A stretch of DNA of 18,498 nucleotides from Saccoglossus kowalevskii (taxonomy: Eukaryota; Hemichordata; Enteropneusta; Harrimaniidae): assembly GCF_000003605.2 (NCBI RefSeq), contig NW_003156753.1, positions 72,149 through 90,646 on the forward strand, in the 5' to 3' direction. The translations under genes were made by a program, and so were the position numbers. This document shows, one piece after another, positions 1 to 10,654 of this stretch. Position 1 is the first letter of the stretch. The number at the start of each line of letters is the position of its first letter. The notes beneath the pieces were generated by a model that had not been told where the DNA came from, did not search any database, and saw only the letters and a list, made by a program, of their open reading frames with translations.

Positions 1-1110
1 CACTCATTGGTTGTTAGCTGTGCCAATAATTAGATGATGCGTTAGTTGATAAACAAATACGCGATCGCAGAATACGCAATACGGAATACGCGTGAATACA
101 AATTTACCATTTATCATAATTACAATTTAAGAAGCCTACATTTTGTTTGATGAACACGACTTAGATTCAATGACAATTAATATAGAGAGAATAAAACCGA
201 ACACGAACCATAGTACTGTGTGCCAGCATGACCAGTCCGTTGGCTCTGTGCTATTGTTCTGATCATGCCATTAATCGTTACGGTTTGTTCGTTGGAATCT
301 TTCCGGGCTTACTCGTACCGTTACTGGCGCCTAAAAGAGAGTTTAATTTACGTATTCAGTAGTCGCTGACGCCTTGTCACATGATGTGAGATTCTGACTT
401 GCGCGCCAGTGAGTAGGTAAATTCCATTTGACAATGAGCTGTTATCGCCGTGAAAAATGTTTAATACTTTTTCAATGATCAGTTCATCTCCCAAAAATCC
501 CAATTGCCTGTTTCTTTTAACAACGTTATGCCTTTTTCTGCCGAAATCAGTGCCAGGAGATCGTACTACTATATTTATAAATCACTTCTGTGTTGTGTTT
601 GTCTTCCGACGCTATTCGGAAATTTCGTCTTGAACCACCCAGCATTCTGATTGGTTAATAGACGACTTGATCTATGAGGTTAAATCACGCAGTTTTTATG
701 CCAACTCGTGCTTGAAACAAACACGATAGGTAGATCGTTTCATATCGAGTGTTTGCCAACGGTCGGTCAACGAGAGCCGAGATCTCTTAGAGTTCAATTC
801 TTCGATCAGAGTCAATCTATCTCAGTATTTCCTTACTCGCCAAATAGATATTAGGGCGTATACCTCTTCGTCAAGCCGGTTATCGCGTGAAATTACGAAA
901 GATATCGTTACTTGAAAAAGACGATTGAGGGCGTGAATTGGGCTCTGATAGTTGGGCGCCGATGCGTATGCACTGTATGTCGGGGTCATGTCGAGGGTTT
1001 AGAGTAGCCGAACTTAGCTCGAGTCGACTATACACGGCCATTGTTGCTGGCTCGAGCCGTAGGGCTCCGATAAAGTGCTGTCATGTGAACGTAGCAATTG
1101 TTACACAAAG
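1..1110. other. GC- and CpG-richer block, no recognised gene
   Basis: The first 1.1 kb is visibly richer in G+C and in CpG than the rest of the window; the change to AT-rich sequence near position 1110 is fairly sharp. This composition could mark a promoter or 5' exon region, but no open frame here resembles TM1-TM5 of the receptor downstream. A TATA-like stretch (atatttataa) lies at 571-580. A 44-codon ATG frame at 228-362 (A at -3, in-frame stop upstream) encodes a hydrophobic middle (YGLFVGIFPGLLVPLL) with no recognised family. A 60-codon frame at 938-1120 has no family features and opens only on a non-ATG codon. I cannot decide between a promoter, an untranslated exon, an old repeat, or the end of a neighbouring gene. 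Confidence 0.4.
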
Positions 1111-4100
1111 GGTTACATAACATATGCAAGCATCAACCATAACAGGGGTTGCAGAATATCCCCCAAAACTGGTGAAATCGACATAAATTAAAGAAACTCG
1201 CCCAATTCGTGAACTAACACTTACCGGACGCTTACCGATTTAAATCCAATTGTTCTGGTAGGTTTTTCGAATTTTTAATACAAACAATACGGTTAAATCT
1301 GGTACACGTCTGAATAACCTGTTGTAAACTGATTGTAAACTGTCCACATTTGTATTTATATGCAGAATGTAATTCTTACATTGGTGTTCATATGCTAAGT
1401 GTAGTTGCTACGAAGACAATAGCATATAATAATTAACGGCCCTTTGGTGTCGAGGTTCGAAAACCCCAAACAGGACGTTAATTACCGTTACTGTTACAGT
1501 TGCCGTACTTTAACGAAGTAGACAGTGCTTCAAACTTGTCGAGGTTTAGGTGTTTCTTTTGTAGCCCATTGCGGGTTGTGTTATTACAGCGTACGACTGT
1601 TACGTAATTCCTTTTGTATAGAAGAAAAATGGGCCAATTACGTGTTGCAGCTGATGCATGTACGCATCATAGTACACTGCAGGTTGAATTCAATCACAAA
1701 TCATCTACTTAGTTCGTCAGTTCGTCGTTCTGTAAATCCTTGGTTATAATCTAATTTTTGCCACCCTAAGAAATTACACTTTTAAATAGTGAGGGGAAGA
1801 TCCATTACCGACTTCTTCATGAGAGAACAAGATCATTATATAATTTTTTTTAGTAAACAGGTATTATTGAAAACAAAGAAATTTGCAGACGGATACAAAG
1901 AAATAGTCCTTTATTCGTAAATGCTGAACGAAAAAAAAATGTATTTAATTCTTACAGCTATCAAGCAGCGTGTGTTCGAATTTATGTAAACAAATAACCT
2001 ATTTGTTTTATACATTACTATGGGTCCCATATTGAACAGGAGCAATTGTAGATTGGCGGACTGTAGAAAAAGTTGGCCAACAAGATGAACAAACCACACT
2101 ATCAAACACAACAGCGAGTGTTTCTAACCGCTAGCTTTTGGGAAATGATGAGGGCAACCAGGAATCAGAGGATCACTCAAATGTCAAGTGTACAATACAT
2201 TCGGTATTTACGTAAATTAACCAGTCTGTCTTGCGTTACGAGAAACAACATTCTTTCTCGGTGTTTTCATCAATATCGCACTGTTTTTTGCTCGATATGC
2301 ACTCAACAAAAAAACTACATCATGCACTATAAATTATAATTATCAAAATACTTGTTGCCAAGCCAGTGAAGTAGCGTTATGCATTAAAATACATCGTACT
2401 CCGGGTGTCATACTATTTGTTAAAAGTAATGATGGTTATTACCCAGAGGGCATATCGATAATCAGTCTCTATTAGGAATAATAATAGCGGTACTTTTTGA
2501 CCGAATTTCAATCTCGCTGCTGTATCATATAGTGATGCCGATGTATTAAAAAGGCAAAGCTCCCTGTCTCGCCCAATTTGGTATCCAATGTGGTTAGTAT
2601 AATACGATTCGGAGTGTATGAAGATGTTTGCTATAGAAAAGCAGTGTCTACTTACAATTGGCACAATGACAGGATTTACAGTAAACCACGTAACACAGTT
2701 ATGCTAGCAGCTAGCGCAGCCTGATGAAAAAATCTATTGCTTTTGTTCTCATTAGGATTCAAATTCTTTTTCTGAATCTGTTCGTGATGATGTAAAGCAA
2801 CGGTAGAAAGTTGTGCGTCTCATAAGTTAAAATTGTTGATGAAACCCTCACATTTTGGAACTATATTACGATTAAGAATTTTCTTCTCCAGAACTAGAAA
2901 GTTGTTTTGCCTAAAACAAAAATGTTCGCACATCCATGGAGATGAAAATTTCTTAAAGAGTTTTTAATTATTTGAGGGCTAACTTAACTAGGTGAAAGGT
3001 CACATTTTGTATACTTCTATACCGCGAAAGCTGTATTGGGATCTGGGATCTATTTAATGTAGTACATGTATGTACAAGCAAAGATGTAATATGTGTGTTC
3101 AACCAAAAAACAGAAGGTTTTAAGATATGGTATCGTATTAACATGTATTGTATCTACATACAAATATCAGGAATTCCCTATATGAAGCGGGTTCTTTGTA
3201 ACTTGAGAAATGTTTAAATTATGTGGTTTATGTTTGAAATACAGACACTGCATATAGTTACATACAAATATCACGAACCTTTTATATTTTTTAAAATAGC
3301 GGTTCAAAATGTGGCAAAATATATATATTTTTTGGGGAATTAAAATATTTATGAAAACGAAACCAATAACCATAGCAAACAATTTGAAAATATTGGAGTA
3401 CATAAACACAATTGCTAATATACCGAATATGAAAATACATTAATGACACCTAGCAACCCATAGCTACCAATTCGAATTCAAATGTATTCACATATCGTTG
3501 GGCAATATCTCTTATACTTGAATATACTCTCATTTCACTGACAGTTTCTTTGTGAGTCTGTTCCAAGCAAACCACATATTCACATCAAATCTGGCTAGAA
3601 AGCTTCTCATCAACCTTACGTCAACTGTAATTATTTGAGTTTGACGCAAAGTGTACCATATTATATATTCTGCATGTGTCCGTTATTTCCCATCGTGCTG
3701 TCTGAATGTTCGTTCCAGTGTTCTCCTTGGCTGTACTGTACATTATGTTGCACTCACGCTTTAAAGGTTCTGTGTATGTGTATTATTTCAAATCAATATG
3801 GGCATAATTCTCCCAGTATTCTGATTTTTTCTGACACTTCTTAGGATTTTCAACTGACAGCCCCGTTTAAGACTATTTTTTTTTCATGACCAATTGAACT
3901 AAGGCGTTGAAATGAAATGGATCGTCTCGTACGCGCTCATACATGCATGAATATATACGCAAATCATGTAATATATTAACGCGCGAGTGCTGTTACTTGG
4001 CACAACTGAGCTATTCTGCCAATGCAAACTAACTGATATAAACAGGTAACACATTTATTATCCACCATGTGGTGGATGTAAAGCGGTATCAGATGTTTTT

Positions 4101-4407
4101 ACAAAAATACTATTAAGACACCTGGCAATTCTATCATACATTCTATGTGGTTGAAATTGTGTCCTTTATCTTGTAAGTTGTACATACAACAGAGTACAAC
4201 AGAGCGTACGCCTGCCTTCTATCACTGACCACTACATCATTCTGTATTTGTTTCAATATCAAAGACTTATACAACAGGTTCACATATAATGAGTAAAACG
4301 TGAACTATGCGACTCTATAACAAAGTCAATCGATTCAGATGACTATTATTTGATCAATAATTTATTAAAAAACATTTTTCTTGTATTTTTGTTTTTCTCT
4401 TGTTGAG
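1111..4407 (+). other. AT-rich non-coding stretch, probable intron upstream of the TM6 exon
   Basis: No exon is supported here. The frames over 60 codons in this stretch have random-looking composition and no domain motifs. Because exon A begins in phase 0 behind a pyrimidine-rich tract, the sequence immediately before it should be intron; where that intron begins cannot be seen. Small items noticed: a 16-bp direct repeat (3155 and 3259), a 7-bp-stem hairpin (atccacc / ggtggat) at 4060-4077, and a 10-bp tandem doublet (tacaacagag) near 4185-4204. TM1-TM5 exons of 50 codons or fewer could be hidden and would be found only by homology or transcript data. Confidence 0.5.
3155..3277. repeat. Short direct repeat pair, 104 bp apart
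   Basis: tacatacaaatatca followed by g or c and then gaa occurs at 3155 and again at 3259. Flanking sequence shows only weak further similarity, so this is either an old tandem duplication or chance in AT-rich DNA. Confidence 0.35.
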
Positions 4408-4509
4408 GTGATCAAGATGCTATTGGTGGTAGTATCGGTGTTTGCTTTCTGTTGGCTGCCTTACCAAGTATATGTGGTGGTACACGAGTTCCTACAAGAC
4501 GAGAACAAG
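4408..4509 (+). CDS. Neuropeptide-type GPCR, exon encoding TM6 and start of extracellular loop 3
   Basis: This 34-codon exon encodes the sixth transmembrane helix of a rhodopsin-like receptor. It opens with V-I-K-M-L, runs through a hydrophobic helix carrying FAFCWLP (F6.44, C6.47, W6.48, P6.50: the conserved toggle switch), and continues as YQVYVVVHEFL into a polar loop ending D-E-N-K. The frame is closed upstream by a stop at 4366-4368, inside the intron. The acceptor is a T-rich tract ending GAG at 4407, a suboptimal trinucleotide; starting at 4408 is preferred because V-I-K-M fits the family at the base of TM6. The donor is AAG|GTAGTC. Both ends are phase 0 and match exon B 5.9 kb downstream. 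The K-M-L-x-V-V-V, W-x-P-Y and V-V-V-x-x-F-L pattern resembles thyrotropin-releasing-hormone receptors as I remember them; tachykinin, NPFF or orexin-like receptors are alternatives. It acts in the plasma membrane and couples to G proteins. Confidence 0.88.
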
Positions 4510-6086
4510 GTAGTCACATTTACTATCATTAGCGTGAATAACTTTTTATAACACCATTTCTTACATATATTACGAGACACACACACCGACAATGTACATT
4601 CACGTGACTGTCATCAGCGCAGTACTTCGTTAATGTTACACTAAACCTTTGAATAGAATAATTATAATATTTGATATTCAATAAAGTCCAATTAGGTAAC
4701 GTTTCTTTCTTTGCTTTTTTGAACATGACGCAATAAAATATTTACAGTATATAAATAATCATCAGAGATATAACAACTTCATTCATTTGACAAGAACAAC
4801 ACGTATAATATAGCATATAACTAGTGAAGACAGAAACATGTCCACTTTCAGACGCAATCACTAAAAGTGCATTAAATATAAATAAAAACATCAAATACAA
4901 TATGTGAGTTGGTTACATCCTAGCAGTTCGTGATAGTTACGATTCCTTGAACTTGACAATAAACATTTATCTCGTGATTAACAACAATCGTTATAGTGTA
5001 TCGATAATAATACAATTGGTATCGTATATTTTCATTTCTATTTGGGTGGAACTATAAGCGACAACTTATCACAGACATAACTCGTTTTTGCTTTTTTATT
5101 TAATATAATCGTATCGTTGTATTAGTTTCCTACCTCTACTTTACTATTGTAAAACAACCACCAAATGATGTTGACATTGGCCCATTGCCCATCATATATA
5201 TAACTCTTTGGTATAAGTTAAAATAATAATGAAATTAACAATGAATTAACAATATACACCGTCATACATGCACCAACTCTCCTGATAAGCCATATCGTTA
5301 TATGCGGTAGTATTTGAAATGTTTGTCAACCCATAGTAACATTTTGAATATTTAGCACAGATGATAGATCGTGTTTGCAGCAAATGGATACATGTTAACA
5401 TTTACAAACACTACACGCCACATTTTATGTGTTCACTGTAGTGACATACTTGTCAGATAGATGTATTACTACGGTTAAGAGTGTGTTGTTTCAGCCGTTT
5501 AAATACATATCATATGATTGAATTTTGCCGACAATATTGGAAATACCTAATTATTGGTGATAACCTAGACCAATTAGCGTTGGAATGATGCGTAAAAACT
5601 CATCAGACAGCTGATAATTGCACATAGATCAACGTAATAAACTTACACGATGCAATTACTTTGAAGCATACGAATGTGTAAATCAACGCCGATGTTTTAT
5701 TGTCGCTGTCAGGATCGTGAGTCGGACTAGACAATGTGTTTAGATCAGATAGTTTTGACATAATAATATAATCATTTTATTTCTATGTAAATCTTCTATA
5801 CACATGCCAATTCATTTTCCTTTATTTGAAATGACAGAGCCCTTTCATTGTTATAACTCTGTTTAAAATACTTAATAGCAAGATTCTACAGAGGCGATAG
5901 TGTGGTTTGAACGCTGTATGGTAACCTATTTGGCAGAGGCTTACCGTTGCATTTATATCATGTCATTGAATAATATTGCAAGTTGTATGAAAGTGTGTAA
6001 GTCTTATTTTCCTCTGCGTCATCACAATTTTATCAGTTGACAATGTACAATACACTATATGTTTCCGTGATTAGCGATATTATTTG

Positions 6087-6102
6087 ATATAATATATTAT
6101 AT
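6087..6102. repeat. Perfect 16-bp AT palindrome
   Basis: atataatatattatat reads the same on both strands, within a longer run of TA-rich sequence. Such runs are common in AT-rich introns, and no function is implied. Confidence 0.5.
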
Positions 6103-6455
6103 TATATGAAAAGGCGATCTGAATTTATTGAAATAAATTTAAGTATCATGGCAACTGATATTTTGTCCATCATTAACAACACACGTGTACTGTCAAGTAA
6201 AATACATTTACATACATGTGTGTGACATTGCATTGGACACCTGATATTCATGAAAAAAAAATTATTATGTGTTTTCGCACACAACACAAATAACACGTTA
6301 TAAAAACGATACGATTACGGATCACGTTTCAAACACAGTAATTTTCTTTCCGTGCAAGTGAGTCGTAATTTAACTGTTCGTCATTATAATACGCAATCAC
6401 CAGTGACTGATTTATATGATATTCGAGGTAACGTATGATTGTAGTTGTAACTCAC

Positions 6456-6557
6456 CTTGTCAGTTTCTTTGAACAGCGGACAGTTATTAATATCGCCCTT
6501 CACCATGTCATATATATCAGGGTCAAAGTTGATATATTTTTTGAGAGTACCACTCAT
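6456..6557 (-). CDS. Candidate antisense coding exon, 34 codons, unknown protein
   Basis: On the minus strand an ATG (6557-6555) opens 34 codons that end in AAG directly at a perfect donor, GTGAGT (6455-6450). An in-frame TAA lies three codons before the ATG, so this would be a first coding exon, or an exon starting just after ATAAG. The peptide begins MSGTLKKYINFDPDIYDM, continues through V-K-G-D-I-N-N-C-P-L-F and ends K-E-T-D-K: soluble, acidic-and-lysine mixed, with no signal peptide or membrane helix. Its composition looks more protein-like than the other frames in this intron. I do not recognise the family and found no phase-0 continuation exon to the left. If real it would be a gene nested in, or overlapping, the receptor intron on the opposite strand. 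A chance open frame ending at a good donor remains quite possible. Confidence 0.3.
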
Positions 6558-6760
6558 TCTTATCAATTAGACGCACAGCTGTTGCTGGTACTCAACACAA
6601 ATTGCCCTATGATCATTTCGTGTAGTGCCAAACAAGCAATTGATTCACTTTGTGTTAGGTAATTGGACCAATTAGCTCTGATGACTAATGCCCGCTGGTA
6701 GCAGAACATATTACTAATATAACAATCATTGTGATCAATCGCGTGAACATTAATTGTACC

Positions 6761-6960
6761 CTCACACCAAATGCAATGCTCACAATTTTCTGGACATGCA
6801 CTTACACCAGCTGACTGCAATGATCACAAGTTTTACAAAAACTCACACCAAAACAATACGATACTCACAAGTTTATGACAAGCACTCACATCAGCTCAGT
6901 GCAATGCTCACTGAAAGTGGACGTGCACTACCACCATATCGATACAATGCTCACTGTTGT
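6761..6960. repeat. Degenerate minisatellite, about five units of 40-43 bp
   Basis: Five diverged units start at about 6761, 6801, 6842, 6885 and 6928 (spacings 40, 41, 43, 43). Each begins with a form of ctcacaccag and contains gcaatgctcaca, followed by a variable part that mostly ends in gacatgca or a variant of it. The open frame crossing it on the + strand is a by-product of the repeat. Confidence 0.75.
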
Positions 6961-8005
6961 ACAAAAAACGTGTTTTAGGCTAGAAGTATATTTTCACAAC
7001 CTTAGTCAATATCTCACTGATTTGTTCACTTGTTTACTTTAATTGTATTTTTCTACCCCTGGGCGTGTGTTTAATTTGAGCGATTAAACGTTTTTCTGTC
7101 ATTTTGGGTATGACCGATATTAAATCGAATTCAACAATGTTCGTGTATTAGTCGCAATACCGGTTTTAATTGACATTCAATTGACAGTAAAGTACGCACA
7201 GATATTAGTATGCTGGTTCAGTTAATATTTTAAAGCAATGTCCTTGCTACTAGATATCAGACGTCAATGCTACTAAGACGATTGTAAGAAACCATAGCTT
7301 TATTGCTGAAATATTACACTATTAGCTAATTAAATATATAGAGTTGAAATCAGTCACTATGTTCAACGGTTTCAATCCAAGATTGAGGAGGTTACCCGGA
7401 TTGTCGTTAATGCCTGAAAGCATGTTTATAAAATGTCATCGAATACAGCTTAGCTTATTAACCGTTGGATATCATTAAATTATTAAAATGATATTAAAAG
7501 ATTCCTTCCGTTTGTGCAAGGATTATTTTTGTATTTGACAGCTCGATTTTCTGGGTGTACTCTTGCCGTGTGAGAATTATTATATATTACTTAAATATAA
7601 AAATATTGATTATTATACTCCACCAAGAACTATACAGTTAAATTGTACCACGATCAGTTAAGTTGCTGTACAACCACACACCGTCATTTTGTGGTGAAAC
7701 GCAACAAGTCTTTTACTACGCGTCGGGTTCGAAAATCGAACATCAGCGTTGCAATAATTTGATGTAAAGTAGATAATATTTGGTAATCGTTGTCCTAGGT
7801 AACTATTCCAAATAAACAACATTTGAGAGGGTTATTGGTTCATACTGGGGAAAGAGGAGACACCGAGAAATATCGTTCTGTCCCATGTAATCGACCCAGG
7901 TGTAATACTTATTGGCGATCCGCTCCGCTAGAAATGCCCTTATAATCACTTTTGTCGTTTTTTGTATGTGTGATTTCCAGTGTTTTCACGTATTATTTCT
8001 TATGT

Positions 8006-8424
8006 GATTTTTTGGCTTGGCCGATTTCGCTCAAACGCAGTTAGGTCACATCTTCACCCTAGTTATTAGGAAAAATAAGAATTTTTTTTTGGCCCACCGT
8101 TGCCATTGCAACGGCCCAAAAAACTGATTTTTGGATAACTTCGCGCCAAATGTATCTCCTCCTATAAATTTAGGATAAAACACTTCAGACATAGCTCATA
8201 CTACTCAGCTTGAGTGTGGACACAAAGTTACTATTTGAATTTTTGATATCTTTTTTCATAACCGAGAAAATTTTCACCAGCAACGGCTTTTAACTTTTAA
8301 TTTTTTTGGCTCGGCTGAATTCGTTCATACTTCACAGGTAGGTCGTACAGTCACTAATTGGAAAGAAATTCTGGCCCACCACTGCCATCGCCCAAATGTA
8401 TAACCTCCTACCAGTTTTGTGTTC
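8006..8424. repeat. Diverged direct duplication with hairpin core, probable transposon-derived repeat
   Basis: Copy 1 (about 8006-8175) and copy 2 (about 8301-8424) share the same order of blocks: tttttggcttggcc / tttttggctcggct, ttcgctcaaacgcagttagg / ttcgttcatacttcacaggt, ggcccaccgttgccattg / ggcccaccactgccatcg, and ccaaatgtatctcctcct / ccaaatgtataacctcct. The offset falls from 294 to 282 to 246 bp along the copies, so copy 2 has internal deletions. Copy 1 retains a perfect 7-bp-stem hairpin (ccgttgc-catt-gcaacgg, 8097-8114) that copy 2 lost. No open frame encodes a transposase. It looks like a non-autonomous interspersed repeat or an old tandem unit; I cannot name the family. Confidence 0.6.
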
Positions 8425-8658
8425 AAAAGATTATGCTTTTTATTTTGGCTACATTGCGCACCGGCGCCGACATTGTTACACTGTATCAACGTAATTCCAA
8501 CGCAACTTTAAACTTTGAATGAACTGTAAATGCTGCCTTCATTCTAGAAAATACTATCGCAAAACGGTTGGAAATAATAAATGTAACAGCAGAATACGTC
8601 ATCCTAGTAATAAACTAAGTGACTTCTAACGACTGAATGGTATTTGCGAATTTCGTAT

Positions 8659-8688
8659 ACGGGGCCCATTATAACGGGGCCCGTTATA
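8659..8688. repeat. 15-bp tandem dimer
   Basis: acggggcccattata is followed immediately by acggggcccgttata. The units differ at one position, and each contains the palindrome ggggcccc minus its last base (ggggccc). It is GC-rich within AT-rich intron sequence. Confidence 0.7.
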
Positions 8689-10288
8689 AACCGACGTTAG
8701 CTTCACGTTTATGTCAAACCATGAAAACAGCCAAGCGGTTTGCCAACCAGCCTACCGGCTTGTCCTTTTATTACTGATTCTAATAGTGTCTTTGGTCCCA
8801 TAGGAGATGTCGAGGAATGTTGTATATTGCATTTCATGTATGGAGACGTCTAGATATTTTTATTAGTAACTTTTAGAACAACGATTACAAAATATTATTT
8901 ACTTTATATCATATCTATCAGTGCGAGCAGCGTTCATTCATTAATGTTTTCGTGGGCGTCTCTGAAAGTAACACCACTGTGACGCATCGACCAATTAACG
9001 ACAAGTATAAGATCTCGTGGTGACAGATTCATAATCGTAGAAATAGAACTCTTTGTGGGGGATTGAGTTGAAACCGAAATTACACGGGCAATTTCGAACT
9101 TCAAACACAAATTCTATTATCGTATTATGAGTTAATTCCTGCTATTCCAAAGATTGAATTACGTATGACAATAATATTTTTCTCACAAAAGAACGTTTCA
9201 CTAAAATATTTTATTAAAAAGCAACTTAAATCGTAAAAAGAAGTATCGAGTTTCGTGTTTGAACATTAGTGTAAAAAGGTCGCGGAGCGCTTTTTATAGA
9301 CAAAATCGGCTAGCAAGACGTCATAAGATATAGATCTGTGCTGAAAAAACGCTCCCTGTGACGACACAACGAGTTAGGTTGCATTTGGTTTAGTAGCAGC
9401 ATTTGAAAAAAGTAACTGTTAACTGTTTATAATATAACAGTTTGAATGTCATTCTCCGTTATTGTTGCAAAGCTCATGGAATTGAATTAATTAGTATAAC
9501 ACTTTTAATGACGTACGTTGTCGATAACAATATATAATGAGATATGTTGGATTTAAAATCTCTATGTTGGAACACTTGTGTTAATTGTTATTCATTTTAA
9601 CGCATTCAATTATTATTAATTTGTCAGCGGCTGCGGAATAGGAGCTCACCGCCTATAATTCAAATATCACCTAAAACGCGTCTGAACTAATTTCTGAATG
9701 CTCCGAAGAAGTCATTATTCATATTATTCATATAAACTTAGAGTATCCATTTAATTCCTTTAGGTACACGTAAGTATATGCAGTAATTTGGCGTAAATGA
9801 AAAATTAAAACAAAATTATGACCGTTTTAGGGCAAAACTGGTACAACGTCTACCCACAAAATAGCGCACATGATTCTAAAACGTTGCTGCATTCAACTAA
9901 TGACAAGTCTAATTTTCTACTCATCAAATGAAGACTTGATCTTACTGGAACTGGAACCGTTCTTTTTTAAATAATATTTAGGATATGCATTTGTGGTACA
10001 TTGCTGTTTTCATAAAAGTTCAAGTACATATTGCCTACACACATTAACATTACCCTGGCACATATTATCTTTCATGTGCGGTGTGTACTAATATTGAGAA
10101 ATGCTGGCCACATTCGATTCGGACGTTTCTCACGCACATACACACATTTTACAATGTACTGAAAACAAGAATAAGTATATATTTCACATGTTAAATTTCA
10201 ATTAGAAAATATCTCACTCTCTATTAAAATTTCCTTAATTTAATTATACAGTTTAAATTTGTTTTTATCGAAACGGTAATGACAAACA

Positions 10289-10312
10289 AAATCAGACTTC
10301 AAATCAGACTTG
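10289..10312. repeat. 12-bp tandem dimer near the exon B acceptor
   Basis: aaatcagacttc is followed by aaatcagacttg, about 100 bp before the TM7 exon. A simple small duplication. Confidence 0.6.
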
Positions 10313-10408
10313 TGTTAACTATGTTAAAACAACTCCTTGCTTAACTGAGTTGTTTTACAGATAATATTATCACAGCTCACAGTGGTTTCTCTTTGTTCTC
10401 ACTTCTAG

Positions 10409-10654
10409 CTGTCGTCTGCCGCACGAAAACAAATTGTATTCTTCTGCATATGGTTAGGTTATGCTAACAGTGCAATGAACCCCATAATTTACTGTGGATT
10501 CAACGAGAACTATCGCAAAGGCTTTGCTGAGTTGTTCTCTAATAAATGCTGTCCAAGTTGTCTGAGAAGCGATAACGGGCATATGCGCCCACACACCAGA
10601 GGCCAGTCATCATTTGGTAACCAAACTGGAACAACGAAGGAGACGGTACTGTGA
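10409..10654 (+). CDS. Neuropeptide-type GPCR, exon encoding TM7, helix 8 and proximal tail; can end at its own stop
   Basis: The exon starts in phase 0 after ctttgttctcacttctag. It encodes the end of extracellular loop 3 (LSSAARKQ), then TM7 (IVFFCIWLGYANSAMNPIIY), which contains N7.45, S7.46 and the N-P-x-x-Y signature. Helix 8 follows (FNENYRKGFAELF), then a cysteine patch C-C-P-S-C typical of palmitoylated receptor tails, and a polar tail with H, R, S and T. P6.50 to P7.50 is 41 residues once joined to exon A, close to the spacing I count for tachykinin receptors (39 from memory). There are two possible ends. Splicing at ACG|GTACTG leaves exon 10409-10645 (79 codons) in phase 0 with exon C. 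Without splicing the frame adds GTA CTG TGA and stops at 10654, giving a tail ending E-T-V-L. The donor is weak (no G at +5), which fits variable use. Hydrophobic context in TM7 (F-F-C, Y-x-N-S-A-x-N-P) again recalls TRH-type receptors. Confidence 0.92.
   Translation: MSSAARKQIVFFCIWLGYANSAMNPIIYCGFNENYRKGFAELFSNKCCPSCLRSDNGHMRPHTRGQSSFGNQTGTTKETVL

Larger units (their letters stand above)
4510..10408 (+). other. Large intron (5.9 kb) between TM6 and TM7 exons
   Basis: Bounded by GTAGTC at 4510 and the pyrimidine-rich acceptor ctttgttctcacttctag ending at 10408. It splits extracellular loop 3, and phase 0 at both ends preserves the reading frame. Apart from the antisense candidate exon and the repeats listed separately, I see only AT-rich sequence. 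The frames over 60 codons in it lack domain features, and one of them (6754-6978) is simply a translation of a minisatellite. Confidence 0.8.

Noticed and set aside
1443-1480. B-box-like gaggttcgaaaacccc
   Set aside because: No A box at a suitable distance and no tRNA fold; it is a short near-palindrome around ttcgaa.
2073-2339. 88-codon frame on the + strand
   Set aside because: It opens only with a non-ATG codon, has no recognised motif or splice boundaries and shows no rise in GC content over its surroundings.
4860-4980. Minus-strand continuation exon for the 6456-6557 candidate, using the acceptor cacttttag near 4865
   Set aside because: In the required phase 0 the first codon would be TGA, and the other frame has a chance-like composition.
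6754-6978. Open frame of 74 codons on the + strand
   Set aside because: It is the translation of the ~42-bp minisatellite; its repeated residues follow the DNA repeat.
7688-7735. A-box-like tggtgaaacgc and B-box-like gggttcgaa
   Set aside because: Spacing is plausible for a Pol III promoter, but no cloverleaf and no second copy were found; too weak to call a SINE or tRNA.
10541-10546. AATAAA inside exon B
   Set aside because: It spans the codons AAT AAA of the conserved receptor tail (S-N-K-C-C), so its presence is explained by coding.
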